Counted from the first letter of the stretch, positions 1 through 9,637 are shown. The stretch is 64,000 nucleotides of DNA from Sphingomonas glacialis (GCF_014653575.1 NZ_BNAQ01000003.1:458694-522693), one strand, 5' to 3'. Notes: generated from the sequence alone by a model not told the origin. Translations and numbers: made by a program.

Positions 1-1389
1 ATCTCGGTCACCTCGTCGGTGATGACCTTCGAGCGGAACGGCCTGACCTTCAACCTGCTCGACACGCCGGGCCACGAGGACTTTTCGGAGGACACCTACC
101 GCACGCTGACCGCGGTCGATTCGGCGGTGATGGTGATCGACGCCGCGCGCGGCATCGAGGCGCAGACGCGCAAACTGTTCGAAGTGTGCCGGCTGCGCTC
201 GGTGCCGATCATCACCTTCGTCAACAAGGTCGATCGCGAGGGGCGCCCGCCGTTCGACCTGCTCGACGAGATTGCCGAGATGCTCCAGCTCGACGTCACG
301 CCGATGAGCTGGCCGGTCGGGATGGGCAGCGATTTCGAAGGCGTGTACGATCTCCACGCCAACAGCCTCAGCCAGCCCGAGGGGCCGAGCCGCGAGTTCA
401 TGGGCAAGGCGTTGAGCTTTACCGGGCTCGACGATCCCGCGCTCGCCAAGACGCTGAGCCCGGCGGGGCTGAAACTGCTGCAGGACGAGTCCGAGCTCGC
501 GCTCGGCGGCTATGGCGCGTTCGATGTCGAAGCGTATCGCGGCGGCGACCAGACGCCGGTCTATTTCGGATCGGCGCTCAAGGAATTCGGCGTTGCCGAG
601 CTGATCGACGCGCTCGGCCGCCACGCGCCGGGCCCGCGCCCGCAGCCGGCCGAGCCCGCCGAGGTTTTGCCAGAACGTGCGGACGTCACCGGCTTCGTGT
701 TCAAGGTCCAGGCGAATATGGACCCCAACCACCGCGATCGCATCGCGTTCATGCGGCTGTGCTCGGGCACCTTCAAGCGCGGGATGAAGCTGACGCCGAC
801 GGGCCACGGCAAGCCGATCGCGATCCATTCGCCGATCCTGTTCTTCGCGCGTGAACGCGAGCTCGCCGACGAGGCGTTTCCGGGCGACATCATCGGCATT
901 CCCAACCACGGGACGCTGCGCGTGGGCGATACGCTGTCCGAGCGCGCCGACGTGCGCTTCACCGGGCTGCCCAATTTCGCACCCGAAATCCTGCGGCGCG
1001 TCGCGCTGAAGGATCCGACCAAGACCAAGCAGTTGCGCAAGGCGCTCGACGACATGGCCGAGGAAGGGGTGACGCAGGTCTTCTATCCCGAGATCGGCTC
1101 GAACTGGATCATCGGCGTGGTCGGGCAGCTCCAGCTCGAGGTGCTGCTGAGCCGGCTCGAGGCGGAGTATAAGGTCGATGCGGGGCTCGAAATGGCGCCG
1201 TACGACACCGCGCGCTGGGTTTCGGCGGCGGATCCGGCCGACCTGAAGGCGTTCATGGACCTCAACCGTACGGCGATGGCGAAGGATCGCGACAACAACC
1301 CGGTCTATCTGGCGAAGACGGCGTGGGACGTCGGCTATGTCGCCGACCGCTACCCCAAGGTGAAATTCGCGGCGACGCGCGAGCGTTAA
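1..1389 (+). CDS. prfC: Peptide chain release factor 3, C-terminal 462 residues (5' end outside window)
   Basis: GTPase that recycles RF1/RF2 from the ribosome after peptide release. The reading frame is open from base 1, so the gene begins upstream and about 65-70 residues, including the P-loop, are missing. Visible G-domain motifs are DTPGHED (G3, residues 21-27 of the fragment) and NKVD (G4, residues 75-78). The RF3-typical stretches TGFVFKVQANMDP and FTGLPNFAPEILRR follow, and the C-terminal domain ends normally. EF-G also carries DTPGHED, but the middle and C-terminal parts match RF3. The stop codon overlaps that of the convergent MFS gene by 3 bases. Confidence 0.95.
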   Translation: MSVTSSVMTFERNGLTFNLLDTPGHEDFSEDTYRTLTAVDSAVMVIDAARGIEAQTRKLFEVCRLRSVPIITFVNKVDREGRPPFDLLDEIAEMLQLDVTPMSWPVGMGSDFEGVYDLHANSLSQPEGPSREFMGKALSFTGLDDPALAKTLSPAGLKLLQDESELALGGYGAFDVEAYRGGDQTPVYFGSALKEFGVAELIDALGRHAPGPRPQPAEPAEVLPERADVTGFVFKVQANMDPNHRDRIAFMRLCSGTFKRGMKLTPTGHGKPIAIHSPILFFARERELADEAFPGDIIGIPNHGTLRVGDTLSERADVRFTGLPNFAPEILRRVALKDPTKTKQLRKALDDMAEEGVTQVFYPEIGSNWIIGVVGQLQLEVLLSRLEAEYKVDAGLEMAPYDTARWVSAADPADLKAFMDLNRTAMAKDRDNNPVYLAKTAWDVGYVADRYPKVKFAATRER

Positions 1390-2684
1390 GCGCGCTCGTC
1401 GACCCAGTCGCGGCGCAGCGAGGGGACCGCGAAGAGGACGAGGACGGCCGCCAGGACGTAGAAGCCGAGGCAGCCGACCGCGGCGTAGCGCAGCGATTCG
1501 ACGCCGCTCGTGGCCTTGAGGTGATCCGACAGGCCGCCCATCAGGATCGGCCCGACGCCGAGCCCGATCAGATTGTTGATGAACAGGAAGCTGCCCGACG
1601 CGGTCGCGCGCATCGGTGGCGGCACGAGGTGCTGGACCGCCGTCGCGACGGGCCCGAGCCACAGGATGTTGAGCGCGTTGGGAATCAGCAGTAGCGGCCA
1701 CGCTACCCACGGATTGGGCGCGAGCAGACCGAGCGCGTACATCGGCGCGGTAATCGCCCAGGCGATCGCGGGGAGCCGCGCATACCAGCCGCGGTCGCTC
1801 CGCCCGAGCCGGTCGGCGAGCCAGCCGCCCGCGAATACGCCGCCGACGCCGCCGATCAGCAGCAGCGATCCCATGAACTGGCCTGTCTCGATCAGGCTGA
1901 AATGGAAGCTGCGAATCAGCACCGAGGGCGCCCACAGCGCGAGGCCATAGCCGCACAGCGAGCTGAACGACGCCCCGAAGGCGAGCAGCCAGAAGGCGGG
2001 TTTGCGCGCGAGGATGGCGAACACCGCGCTCACCGGCACCGCATCCTGCGCGCTCACCACGGGCCGCGGCACGTCGCGCACCAGCCAGCGGAACGGCGGC
2101 GCGATCACGATCCCTGCCACGCCGACCGCGATGAACGCGGTCTGCCAATTGACCAGCGCGGCGATATAACCGCCGAGCAGCACCCCGCCCGCAAGCCCGA
2201 TCGGAATGCCGAGCGAATAGACCGCGAGCGCACGCGCGCGGCGTTCGGGCGGGAAATAATCGGAGATCAGCGCATAAGACGGCGCGACCCCGCCCGCCTC
2301 GCCGACCCCGACGCCGAGCCGGTAGAAGAACAGTTGCCAATAGCCGGTCGCCGTCCCGCACAAAGCGGTGAAGCCGCTCCACACGATCAGCGACCACATC
2401 ACCACGCCGCTGCGGCTGGTACGGTCTGCAAGGAAGGCGAGGGGGACGCCGAGCACCGAATAGAGGATCGCGAAGGCGAGCCCACCGACCGCGCCGAACT
2501 GCGCGTCGCTCAGATGCAGGTCGGCCTTGATCGGCGTCGCCAGGATGCTGAGGATCTGGCGGTCGAGGAAGTTGAACGTGTAGACCACGAGCAACATCGC
2601 GAGGACGAGGCGCGCCCGGGCAGGCGAGGCAGGGCCCGAGGAAGGGCCCGGGGAAGGGGGGGCGGGCGCGGCGGTCATGGTCAT
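1386..2684 (-). CDS. MFS transporter, spinster-like
   Basis: Predicted 432-residue inner-membrane major facilitator with about 12 hydrophobic segments. The first helix carries YTFNFLDRQILSIL, and the stretches LADRTSRSG and YRLGVGVGEAGG follow, the pattern of spinster-type MFS proteins often found beside catabolic genes in sphingomonads. The N-terminus is a Pro/Ala-rich tail of about 20 residues. It lies downstream of the TonB-dependent receptor on the same strand, 64 bases apart with a perfect hairpin between them, so co-transcription is likely. The pairing suggests outer- and inner-membrane uptake of the same compound, perhaps an aromatic or terpenoid acid. The substrate cannot be read from the sequence. 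Confidence 0.85.
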   Translation of the reverse strand: MTMTAAPAPPSPGPSSGPASPARARLVLAMLLVVYTFNFLDRQILSILATPIKADLHLSDAQFGAVGGLAFAILYSVLGVPLAFLADRTSRSGVVMWSLIVWSGFTALCGTATGYWQLFFYRLGVGVGEAGGVAPSYALISDYFPPERRARALAVYSLGIPIGLAGGVLLGGYIAALVNWQTAFIAVGVAGIVIAPPFRWLVRDVPRPVVSAQDAVPVSAVFAILARKPAFWLLAFGASFSSLCGYGLALWAPSVLIRSFHFSLIETGQFMGSLLLIGGVGGVFAGGWLADRLGRSDRGWYARLPAIAWAITAPMYALGLLAPNPWVAWPLLLIPNALNILWLGPVATAVQHLVPPPMRATASGSFLFINNLIGLGVGPILMGGLSDHLKATSGVESLRYAAVGCLGFYVLAAVLVLFAVPSLRRDWVDERA

Positions 2685-2698
2685 ATCCCCGAATCATC

Positions 2699-2733
2699 GC
2701 ACCGGCCGCGTGCGCAACGCAAGCGGCCGGTGC
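2699..2733 (-). other. Intercistronic perfect hairpin between receptor and MFS genes
   Basis: Arms GCACCGGCCGC (2699-2709) and GCGGCCGGTGC (2723-2733) are perfectly complementary over 11 bp with a 13-base loop. No T-tract follows on the transcribed minus strand, so it is more likely an mRNA-stabilising or attenuating hairpin than a full terminator. It would let the receptor message outnumber the transporter message. Confidence 0.6.
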
Positions 2734-2748
2734 GGGATAGTCTGGCGG

Positions 2749-5100
2749 TCAGAAGCGCGCGGTGATCGTGCCGAACACTTGCCGCGGATTGCCGTAGAAG
2801 GCGGTGGCGATGCCTTCCTTGCCGAGCGTCGGCGTATAGCGCCCGGCAGCGTTGAGGATCGGCACCCCGGCGAGCGTCGAGCTGATATATTGGTAGCCCG
2901 ACGTCTTGTAATGCTTGTCGGTGATGTTCTTGGCGTGGACGCCGATCGTATAGCGCCCCTTGCCGAAGGTGTAGGTCAGGTTCGCGTCCCACAGCGCATA
3001 GCCCGGCTGGTCGAGGAACGGGCTCGCGGTCTCGAACTGGTGCGTCAGGCTGCGATACGACAGCGTGGTCGAGGCGTTGATGCGGCCCGGGCCGGTCGGG
3101 ATGTTGGTCGACAGCGTACCCGACGCGGTCCAGTCGGGGGTGTTCTGGAAGACGCGGACATTGGCGACGTCGGTGCCGGTCGGGCCGATGAAACGATCGT
3201 ATTTGGCGTCGATATACCCGAGCGTTCCGGCGAGCGAGACGTTCGAGCCGGCGCCGGCGAAATCGCGCGCGAGCACGGCGTTCGATTCGAGCTCGATGCC
3301 CTTGATCGTCGCCTTGGCGGCGTTGGTGGTGATGCCGCAGAACGACTGCACCCCACCGATGATGCAGCCGACCGAACCCGGCACCTGGACGTTGCTGTAG
3401 TTCGAATAGAAGCCGTCGAGCGCGAAGGTCAGACGCTTGTCGAACACCGAGCCCTTCCAGCCGATCTCGTAGCTCTTCACCACCTCGGGCTTGAACAGCA
3501 GGTAGTTGTAGATTTCCTGGTAGCTGCGCACGCCGTCCTGGTTGACGTCGGGCGCCGAGGTGCCCGAGCCGCGCGGATCGAACCCGCCGCCCTTGAAGCC
3601 TTCCGAATAGGACGCATAGAGCAAGTGGTCGGCGCTCGGCTTGAAGCTGAGCGAGGCGCGCGGGGTGAAGCGCTTGAACTTGGCGGTGCCGTTGAAATTG
3701 GTCGACGGCGCGCCGACGATCGTCGGGTTTCCGCCGAATTCCGAGGTCAGGCCGAAATAGCTCGCCTTGAAGATGAACGACCGACGCTCGTCCCAGGTAT
3801 AGCGCCCGCCGAGCGACAGGCTGAGCTTGGGCGTGAAATCATAGGTGAAGTCCCCGAAGATCGAGTGCGTCTCGGTCCGCACGTCGCCCGCGGTATAGGC
3901 GTCGAAATTGGCGAGCGTCGTCGAGAGCAGCACGTCGAACCCCGTCGAGGCCTTCGCGCCGAGATAGTAATAGCCGATCAGCCCGTTGAGCGTGTCGCTC
4001 TTGTAGGCCAGCTGGAATTCCTGGCTGGTCTGCTCGTTGCGATAGACCGCGGGCACGTCGACATCGACCGCGGGGAGCGCGTCGAAATCGATCGGGGTGA
4101 ACGAACGATCCTTGCGGAACGCGCTGATGCTCTTGATCGTGAAGTGGTCGCTCAGTTCACCCGTCGCGACCATCGACAGGCCGCCAGCCTGGATGTTCTG
4201 TTTCGGCGTGTTGAGCCCGGCGCGGGTGTCGAACGGGTTGGACTGGACGGGCGTGTTGGTCAGCAGGCTGGTGATCAGGCGCGAGCCGTTGCGCGCGTTC
4301 GACTTGTCCTCGGTATAGTCGCCGGTCAGGCGCAGGCTCATCCGGCTGTCGGGCGATTCGAATTCGATCGTGCCGCGGCCCGCCCAGAGGTTCTTGTTGT
4401 AATTGTCGATGCCGAGGTTGGTGTTGCGCCCGAACCCGTCGCGCGTCAGCCGCGCGCCGGCCACGCCGACCTTGAACAGCGAGCCGATCGGGGTCGACAG
4501 GCTGACGATGCCGTCGGCCTGGTTGTACGAGCCGTAGCTCGCCTTGAGGCTCGCCTCGGGGCTGTCGGGCAAGCGCTTGGTGATATATTTCACCGCGCCG
4601 CCGATCGTGTTGCGGCCGTAGAGTGTGCCCTGCGGGCCGCGCAGCACTTCGATCCGCTCGACGTCATAAATGTCGAGCACCGCCGCCTGCGGGCGGTTGA
4701 GATAGACGTCGTCGAGATAGATGCCGATGCCCGCCTCGAAGCCGGGGACGGGATCCTGCTGGCCGACGCCGCGGATGAAGGCGGCGAGCGTCGAGTTGGT
4801 GCCGCGCGCGTTTTTCAGCGTGGTATTGGGGGTGACATTCTGGATGTCGGTGAGATCGACCGCGCCGGTCTTCTCGAGCCGGTCGGCCGAGAAAGCGGTC
4901 ACCGCGATCGGCACGTTGAGCAGCGTCTCCTCGCGGCGGCGCGCGGTGACGACGATCTCGCCCGACGCGGTCTCGTCGGCCTGCGGCTCGGCGGCGGGGG
5001 CAGGTGCAGGCGCGGTCTGGGCGGTGGCGGGGAGGGCGGTCGATCCCGCGAGGGCGGCGCCGGCAAAGAGCAAGGCGCGCACGGACTTCAGGCGTGTCAT
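2749..5100 (-). CDS. TonB-dependent outer-membrane receptor
   Basis: A 783-residue ligand-gated outer-membrane barrel. The signal peptide covers about residues 1-27, ending ALPATAQ. A TonB-box-like EIVVTARRRE lies near residue 48. The plug domain follows with RIEVLRGPQGTLYGRNTIGG, and the barrel ends in a C-terminal aromatic residue (ARF). Start chosen at the ATG at 5100, because AGGAGGGG sits 7-9 bases upstream; the codon just before is TTG. The MFS gene follows and a TetR gene diverges, which suggests uptake of an organic substrate controlled by that regulator. An iron-siderophore role is not excluded. Confidence 0.93.
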   Translation of the reverse strand: MTRLKSVRALLFAGAALAGSTALPATAQTAPAPAPAAEPQADETASGEIVVTARRREETLLNVPIAVTAFSADRLEKTGAVDLTDIQNVTPNTTLKNARGTNSTLAAFIRGVGQQDPVPGFEAGIGIYLDDVYLNRPQAAVLDIYDVERIEVLRGPQGTLYGRNTIGGAVKYITKRLPDSPEASLKASYGSYNQADGIVSLSTPIGSLFKVGVAGARLTRDGFGRNTNLGIDNYNKNLWAGRGTIEFESPDSRMSLRLTGDYTEDKSNARNGSRLITSLLTNTPVQSNPFDTRAGLNTPKQNIQAGGLSMVATGELSDHFTIKSISAFRKDRSFTPIDFDALPAVDVDVPAVYRNEQTSQEFQLAYKSDTLNGLIGYYYLGAKASTGFDVLLSTTLANFDAYTAGDVRTETHSIFGDFTYDFTPKLSLSLGGRYTWDERRSFIFKASYFGLTSEFGGNPTIVGAPSTNFNGTAKFKRFTPRASLSFKPSADHLLYASYSEGFKGGGFDPRGSGTSAPDVNQDGVRSYQEIYNYLLFKPEVVKSYEIGWKGSVFDKRLTFALDGFYSNYSNVQVPGSVGCIIGGVQSFCGITTNAAKATIKGIELESNAVLARDFAGAGSNVSLAGTLGYIDAKYDRFIGPTGTDVANVRVFQNTPDWTASGTLSTNIPTGPGRINASTTLSYRSLTHQFETASPFLDQPGYALWDANLTYTFGKGRYTIGVHAKNITDKHYKTSGYQYISSTLAGVPILNAAGRYTPTLGKEGIATAFYGNPRQVFGTITARF

Positions 5101-5167
5101 CAATCATCCCCTCCTGCGGCGCATCCAGATGGCCCGATATCGTCCGGGTTGTGCGCGCGTTATGAAG

Positions 5168-5196
5168 GCTATACTGAAACCTGAACCGGGTTTCAA
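5168..5196 (-). promoter_or_regulatory. Probable sigma-70 promoter of the TonB receptor
   Basis: On the minus strand a -35 TTGAAA (5191-5196) is followed after exactly 17 bases by a -10 TATAGC (5168-5173), about 70 bases upstream of the receptor ATG. The palindrome at 5175-5195 fills the spacer and overlaps the -35. A less convincing -10-like TATACT for the divergent tetR gene (5170-5175, plus strand) overlaps the same DNA. Confidence 0.6.
5175..5195. promoter_or_regulatory. Candidate TetR operator (7-7-7 palindrome)
   Basis: TGAAACC, 7 bases, then GGTTTCA form a perfect inverted repeat in the intergenic region between the receptor and the TetR gene. Its size suits a TetR-family dimer and it lies inside the receptor promoter spacer, so binding should exclude RNA polymerase. 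Assignment to the adjacent regulator is inferred from position. Confidence 0.6.
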
Positions 5197-5204
5197 CTTG
5201 AGAA

Positions 5205-5849
5205 ATGACAGGCACCATGGCGGACGCACCCGTCGCTCCGGCGACCAGCCCATCAGCCGCAAGTGAAGGCAAGGCGCCGCGTACCGAACGCGGGCGCAAG
5301 ACGCTGCGCGCGATCCTCGACGCGGCGGCGGTCGAATTCGGCGAGCGCGGGTTTCACGACGCATCAGTCAGCGGGATCACGCGCCGCGCGGGCGTCGCGC
5401 TCGGGAGTTTCTACACCTATTTCGATTCGAAGGACGCGGTGTTCCGTGCGCTGGTGCGCGACATGTCGGATCAAGTGCGCGACCGAGTCGCGCCCGCGAT
5501 TCGCGCCGCGCCCGACCAGATTGCGGCCGAGCGCGCTGGCTTACGCGAGTTCGTCGCCTTCGTGCGCGGGCACAAGGAGATCTACCGGATCATCGACGAG
5601 GCCGAGTTCGTCGATCCGGCGTCGTTCAAGCTGCATTATGCGACGACCGCCGAGCGGATCGCGGCACGGCTCAAGGCGGGCGCCGAGCGCGGCGAGATCC
5701 GCAGCGATGTGTCCGAGGTCCATGCCTGGGCGATCATGGGGATGAACGTGTTCCTCGGCCTGCGCTACGGCGTGTGGGAGGAGGATCTGACGCTCGACAC
5801 GATCGCCGATACGGTTGCCGAGATGCTCGCGCGCGGGCTCGCGCCCTAG
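5205..5849 (+). CDS. TetR/AcrR family transcriptional regulator
   Basis: A 214-residue repressor-type protein. The N-terminal helix-turn-helix occupies about residues 27-75 (TLRAILDAAAVEFGERGF, then GVALGSFYTYFDSKDAVF), and the rest is a helical ligand-binding and dimerisation domain. Two in-frame ATG codons are possible, at 5205 and 5217; the first is used here. It diverges from the TonB receptor over about 100 bases that contain a palindrome, so autoregulation and control of the receptor-MFS unit are likely. Its stop overlaps that of the convergent merR-like gene. Confidence 0.9.
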   Translation: MTGTMADAPVAPATSPSAASEGKAPRTERGRKTLRAILDAAAVEFGERGFHDASVSGITRRAGVALGSFYTYFDSKDAVFRALVRDMSDQVRDRVAPAIRAAPDQIAAERAGLREFVAFVRGHKEIYRIIDEAEFVDPASFKLHYATTAERIAARLKAGAERGEIRSDVSEVHAWAIMGMNVFLGLRYGVWEEDLTLDTIADTVAEMLARGLAP

Positions 5850-6247
5850 CGCGCGCTATCCGCGACGAGCGCTGCTGCAAGCGAATCGCGGACCGCGCGG
5901 ACCGCATCGCCCGTTGCGCTCGCGGGGCTGTCGGGTACGGCTTCGGCGGTCTTGCGGCCACCTGCGAGCGCTTGTTGCACGCCGCGGATGGTGTAGCCGT
6001 CGCGGTTGAGCATCGTCGCGATCCGCTCGACGAGCGCGACATCCTCGGGGCGATAATAGCGGCGGTTGCCCGCGCGCTGGAGCGGGCGCAATTGCGGAAA
6101 GCGCGTTTCCCAATAGCGCAGGATATGCTGCGGCAGCCCGGTATCGCGCGCGAGCTCGCCGATCGTGCGATAGGCACCTGCGGCCTTGTCGCCGGACACC
6201 TTCTCTCCAGTCGCCTGTTCCCCGGCCCGCACGGGCGGCACCGTCAT
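5846..6247 (-). CDS. MerR-family regulator downstream of ihfA
   Basis: A 133-residue protein with a MerR-type winged helix at about residues 27-97: YRTIGELARDTGLPQHILRY, then RRYYRPEDVALVERI. The short, variable C-terminus has no Cys-rich metal-binding loop, so metal sensing is not indicated. It starts 8 bases after the ihfA stop. A small MerR-like gene directly after ihfA is a recurrent alphaproteobacterial arrangement. Its targets are unknown. Confidence 0.85.
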   Translation of the reverse strand: MTVPPVRAGEQATGEKVSGDKAAGAYRTIGELARDTGLPQHILRYWETRFPQLRPLQRAGNRRYYRPEDVALVERIATMLNRDGYTIRGVQQALAGGRKTAEAVPDSPASATGDAVRAVRDSLAAALVADSAR

Positions 6248-6255
6248 GCGATGGA

Positions 6256-6555
6256 TCAGTCGGCTTCGACGATGCGGTCGCGCATCATCTGGCTGGCGCG
6301 GAAGGTCAGCACGCGGCGCGGCGCGATCGGCACTTCGATGCCCGTCTTGGGGTTGCGGCCGATGCGTTCACCCTTGTCGCGCAGCACGAAGGTGCCGAAG
6401 CCCGAAATCTTGACATTGTCGCCCTGGGCGAGCGCGCTGCACATGTGATGCAGGATCTGCTCGACCATCTTCGATGAATCGGTACGCGAGAGGCCGACAT
6501 TGTGATGCAGTGCTTCGGCCAGATCGGCGCGCGTCAAGGTTCCCGCAGCTTCCAT
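6256..6555 (-). CDS. ihfA: Integration host factor, alpha subunit
   Basis: A 99-residue HU/IHF-fold DNA-bending protein. It has the dimerisation helices ([18 protein letters not shown]), the core [17 protein letters not shown], and the arm residues [12 protein letters not shown], where the Pro intercalates at the DNA kink. IHF works as a heterodimer with the product of ihfB, which is not in this window. Its role is DNA bending in replication, recombination and transcription, including loops at sigma-54 promoters, which is relevant to the flagellar genes at 43-60 kb. It follows fabH after 89 bases that contain AT-rich DNA and could hold its own promoter. Confidence 0.95.
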   Translation of the reverse strand: MEAAGTLTRADLAEALHHNVGLSRTDSSKMVEQILHHMCSALAQGDNVKISGFGTFVLRDKGERIGRNPKTGIEVPIAPRRVLTFRASQMMRDRIVEAD

Positions 6556-6644
6556 CGAAACGTTCCCACAAAAACACCAAGACCCTTACGCTATCATAAC
6601 AAAGCAGGTGGGAAAAGGTCTTTGCCCCCGATGTTTAACAATTA

Positions 6645-7631
6645 TCAGAACCGAACGACCGCTGCACCCCAGGTAAAACCGCCGCCCATCGCCTCGAGGA
6701 CGATCACGTCACCTTGCGTAATTCGTCCGTCCTTGACTGCGGTGTCGAGCGCGAGCGGTACGGACGCTGCCGAAGTGTTGGCATGCTGATCGACCGTCAC
6801 GATGACCTTCTCCGGCGCGAGATGAAGCTTGCGTGCCGTAGCGTCGAGGATGCGCGCATTGGCTTGATGCGGCACGACCCAATCGACGTCGGCGGCGGTC
6901 AGCCCGGCGCGCTCGAGCGTCTCGGTCATGACCGAGGCGAGGTTGACGACGGCGTGGCGGAACACCTCACGACCCTTCATCCGGACCTTGCCGACCGTCC
7001 CCGTCGTGGAGGGACCGCCATCGACATAGAGCATCTCGTTGTGGCGGCCATCGGCGTGCAGCCGCATCGCGAGGATGCCGCGCCCTTCGTTCCCGGTATC
7101 GCCATTTTCCTGCGCCTCGAGCACGACCGCGCCGGCGCCATCGCCGAACAGTACGCACGTCGCGCGGTCTTCCCAGTCGAGGATCCGGCTGAAGGTTTCC
7201 GCGCCGATCACCAGCGCGCGCTTGGCGGCGCCGCTGCGCAGCATGCTGTCGGCGACCTGGAGCGCGTAGAGGAAGCCCGAGCAGACCGCCGCCACGTCGA
7301 AGGCGACGCAATCGTCGATGCCGAGCATCGCCTGCACCTTGGTGGCGCTCGACGGGAAGGTCTGGTCGGGGGTCGCGGTCGCGAGCACGATCAGGTCGAT
7401 CTCGTGCGCCGAGATCCCGGCCGCGCCGAGCGCCGCGCGGCACGCGTCGGCGGCGAGCGTTGCCGTCGTCTCGTCAGGCCCGGCGATATGGCGGAAGCGG
7501 ATGCCGGTGCGCTCGACGATCCATTCGTCCGAGGTATCGACGGTTTCGGCCAGTTCGGCATTGGAGACGCGGCGCGCTGGCAGCGCCGATCCGGTCCCGA
7601 TGATGACGCTACGCACTGACATAGGGGGCAT
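6645..7631 (-). CDS. fabH: 3-oxoacyl-[acyl-carrier-protein] synthase III
   Basis: Condenses acetyl-CoA with malonyl-ACP to begin type II fatty-acid synthesis. The 328-residue product shows Cys117 (AAVCSGF), His255 (VPHQAN) and Asn285 (HANTSAAS), the full KAS III triad, plus GDGAGAVV near residue 163. The ATG at 7631 is preferred because it overlaps the plsX stop (TAATG) with AAGG about 7 bases upstream. An internal ATG at 7622 is possible. The order rpmF-plsX-fabH is classic and couples phospholipid and fatty-acid initiation to ribosome synthesis. Confidence 0.95.
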   Translation of the reverse strand: MPPMSVRSVIIGTGSALPARRVSNAELAETVDTSDEWIVERTGIRFRHIAGPDETTATLAADACRAALGAAGISAHEIDLIVLATATPDQTFPSSATKVQAMLGIDDCVAFDVAAVCSGFLYALQVADSMLRSGAAKRALVIGAETFSRILDWEDRATCVLFGDGAGAVVLEAQENGDTGNEGRGILAMRLHADGRHNEMLYVDGGPSTTGTVGKVRMKGREVFRHAVVNLASVMTETLERAGLTAADVDWVVPHQANARILDATARKLHLAPEKVIVTVDQHANTSAASVPLALDTAVKDGRITQGDVIVLEAMGGGFTWGAAVVRF

Positions 7632-8662
7632 TACGCTGCCTTTTTCTCGAAATCGCCTAGATCCTCGGCGATGCGCCGGGTCAGATCGTCGCGTACCATT
7701 TTCGCCGCCGCCGCGATCGCGGTGCACACGCCAATCTCGTTGGCGCCGCCATGGCTCTTTACCACCAACCCATTGAGCCCGAGAAACACGGCACCATTAT
7801 GGTTGTTCGGGTCGAGATGATGGCGCAGCAATTCGGTCGCCGGGCGCGAAATCAGGAAACCGATCTTCGAGCGTGTCGACGAACGGAACGCGCGCTTGAG
7901 CAGATCGGCGACGAAGCGCGCGGTCCCCTCGGCGGTCTTGAGCGCGATATTGCCCGAGAAGCCATCGCACACGATCACGTCGACATCGCCGCGCGAGAGC
8001 TTGTCGCCCTCGATAAAGCCGGTGAAATCAAGCGGGAGGTGCGTTGCCGCACGCAAGGCGGTCGCGGCGTCGCGAATCGTCTCGGTCCCCTTCTGGTCCT
8101 CGCTGCCGATGTTGAGCAGCGCGACGCGTGGGCGTGCGAGGTCGAGCGTGGTGCGGGCGTACGCCGCGCCCATCACCGCGAACTGGATGAGATTGCGCGA
8201 ATCGCACTCGGTGTTGGCGCCGAGATCGAGCACGACGGTGTCGTTGGCACCGAGTGAGGGCATCAGCCCGGCGAGCGCGGGGCGGTCGATCCCGGGGATC
8301 ATCCGCAGCGACAGCTTCGACATCGCCATCAGCGCGCCGGTATTGCCACTCGACACGCACGCGGCGGCACGGCCCTGCTTGACCATGTCGATTGCGATTC
8401 CCATCGACGTGGTCTTGGCACGGCGCAGCGCCTGGCTCGGCTTCTCAGCCGAGCCGATCACGTCGGATGCATGGACGATCTCGGAATGCGCGCTGAGGTT
8501 GGGGTGATCCTTCAGCCCAGCCGCGATCGCGCTTTCGTCACCGACGAGAATGAAGCGCATGTCCTCGAACCGGCGGCGCGCACGCGCAACGCCGGCGAGC
8601 ATCACCGCCAGGCCTTCATCGCCGCCCATCGCATCGATTGCGATCCGGGAGCTGTTCGTCAC
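7631..8662 (-). CDS. plsX: Phosphate acyltransferase PlsX
   Basis: Converts acyl-ACP to acyl-phosphate, the first step of phosphatidic-acid synthesis by the PlsX/PlsY route, as a peripheral membrane enzyme. The 343-residue length is normal. Family hallmarks are [11 protein letters not shown] near the N-terminus, [11 protein letters not shown] in the middle, and [14 protein letters not shown] later. It starts about 40 bases after rpmF and its stop codon shares a base with the fabH start, which suggests translational coupling. Confidence 0.95.
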   Translation of the reverse strand: MTNSSRIAIDAMGGDEGLAVMLAGVARARRRFEDMRFILVGDESAIAAGLKDHPNLSAHSEIVHASDVIGSAEKPSQALRRAKTTSMGIAIDMVKQGRAAACVSSGNTGALMAMSKLSLRMIPGIDRPALAGLMPSLGANDTVVLDLGANTECDSRNLIQFAVMGAAYARTTLDLARPRVALLNIGSEDQKGTETIRDAATALRAATHLPLDFTGFIEGDKLSRGDVDVIVCDGFSGNIALKTAEGTARFVADLLKRAFRSSTRSKIGFLISRPATELLRHHLDPNNHNGAVFLGLNGLVVKSHGGANEIGVCTAIAAAAKMVRDDLTRRIAEDLGDFEKKAA

Positions 8663-8703
8663 GCTGGTCGCTCCCTGTTCAACTAGACGGGCGATGCGTC
8701 GAA

Positions 8704-8883
8704 TCAGCCTTCGACCGAGAGAATCTCGCGGCCGTTATAGTGTCCGCACGACGGGCACAGATTGTGCGGGCGCTTCAGTTCGCCGCAGTTCGGGCATTCC
8801 TGGAACGACGCAACCGTCAGCGAATCGTGGCTGCGACGCATGCCGCGCTTGGACGGCGTGGTTTTTCTTTTGGGGACGGCCAT
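8704..8883 (-). CDS. rpmF: 50S ribosomal protein L32
   Basis: A 59-residue ribosomal protein found by reading the minus strand directly. It begins [20 protein letters not shown] and carries a zinc ribbon with Cys30, Cys33, Cys43 and Cys46 (CPNC and CPSC), so it is the zinc-binding form of L32. Length and sequence fit the family throughout. It heads the rpmF-plsX-fabH run. A TATAAG -10-like box lies about 10 bases before the ATG, so the message may have a very short leader; that is only suggestive. Confidence 0.95.
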   Translation of the reverse strand: MAVPKRKTTPSKRGMRRSHDSLTVASFQECPNCGELKRPHNLCPSCGHYNGREILSVEG

Positions 8884-9093
8884 TTTGGCGAAACCTTATA
8901 CGTGTCTGACAGGTGCGATACGCCCGGTCCGGGCTCTTACGCAACCAACGCCTGAGGCTGGCCGCGCGAGCGGCACCGATGCCAGACAGATCGCGAAGAT
9001 CGCGGCCTATAGCGATTCCCCACGGCGTTGCAAGCTTGTGCATGGGGTGCCAGGGTCTCCGCCGAGATGGTTTAGTGACTTTTGGGGGTATCG

Positions 9094-9531
9094 ATGGGAC
9101 CAATTCTTTTGCCGATCGCGCTGGTAAGCGCCGGCGCCGCGGCGATTCTCAACCTGTGGCTGGCGATGCGCACCGGGGCGATTCGCCGCCAGACCAAGGT
9201 CAGCATCGGCGATGGCGGAAACGAGGCGCTGATTCGCCGGATGCGCGCGCACGCCAATTTCATCGAATCGGCGCCGTTCATCCTGATCCTGATCGCGCTG
9301 ATCGAATTCACCAACGGCACGAGCCTGTGGCTGTGGGTGGCAAGCGTGCTGTTCGTGCTCGCACGCGTGGCGCATGCGCTCGGCATGGACGGGATGCGGC
9401 TCGGGCGCGAGCTGGGCACGCTGGTGACCTTCGCCTTGCTGCTCGGGCTCGGCGGGTACGCCGTGACGCTGCCCTTCGTGGCGCCTGCGATGCACGGCGT
9501 GCCGGCGGTCAGCGCGGTGCCAGCGGGGTAA
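9094..9531 (+). CDS. MAPEG-family membrane protein
   Basis: A 145-residue protein with four predicted hydrophobic segments, first at about residues 3-22. The MAPEG signature region is visible as GNEALIRRMRAHANFIESAPF, with the conserved Arg, Asn and Glu. MAPEG proteins include glutathione-linked and eicosanoid-metabolism enzymes in animals; bacterial members are mostly uncharacterised, possibly glutathione transferases or peroxidases. Start at ATG 9094 after a GGGGG stretch; a TTG at 9082 is less likely. No partner gene is apparent. Confidence 0.85.
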   Translation: MGPILLPIALVSAGAAAILNLWLAMRTGAIRRQTKVSIGDGGNEALIRRMRAHANFIESAPFILILIALIEFTNGTSLWLWVASVLFVLARVAHALGMDGMRLGRELGTLVTFALLLGLGGYAVTLPFVAPAMHGVPAVSAVPAG

Positions 9532-9637
9532 GCCGCGGCCTAGCGTCGCGGTACGGGATGTACGCAGCAGCATCCTCACCGGATGTTTACCGATGTTCGT
9601 GCATTGCGGTGCCCTCACCCGGGGGGATCCGACCACG

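Noticed and set aside
2677..5184. Plus-strand open frame of 835 residues opposite the TonB receptor
   Set aside because: Rich in Arg, Glu, Asp and Ala without any fold or motif. It is the antisense shadow that GC-rich codon bias creates, and the receptor on the other strand is certain.
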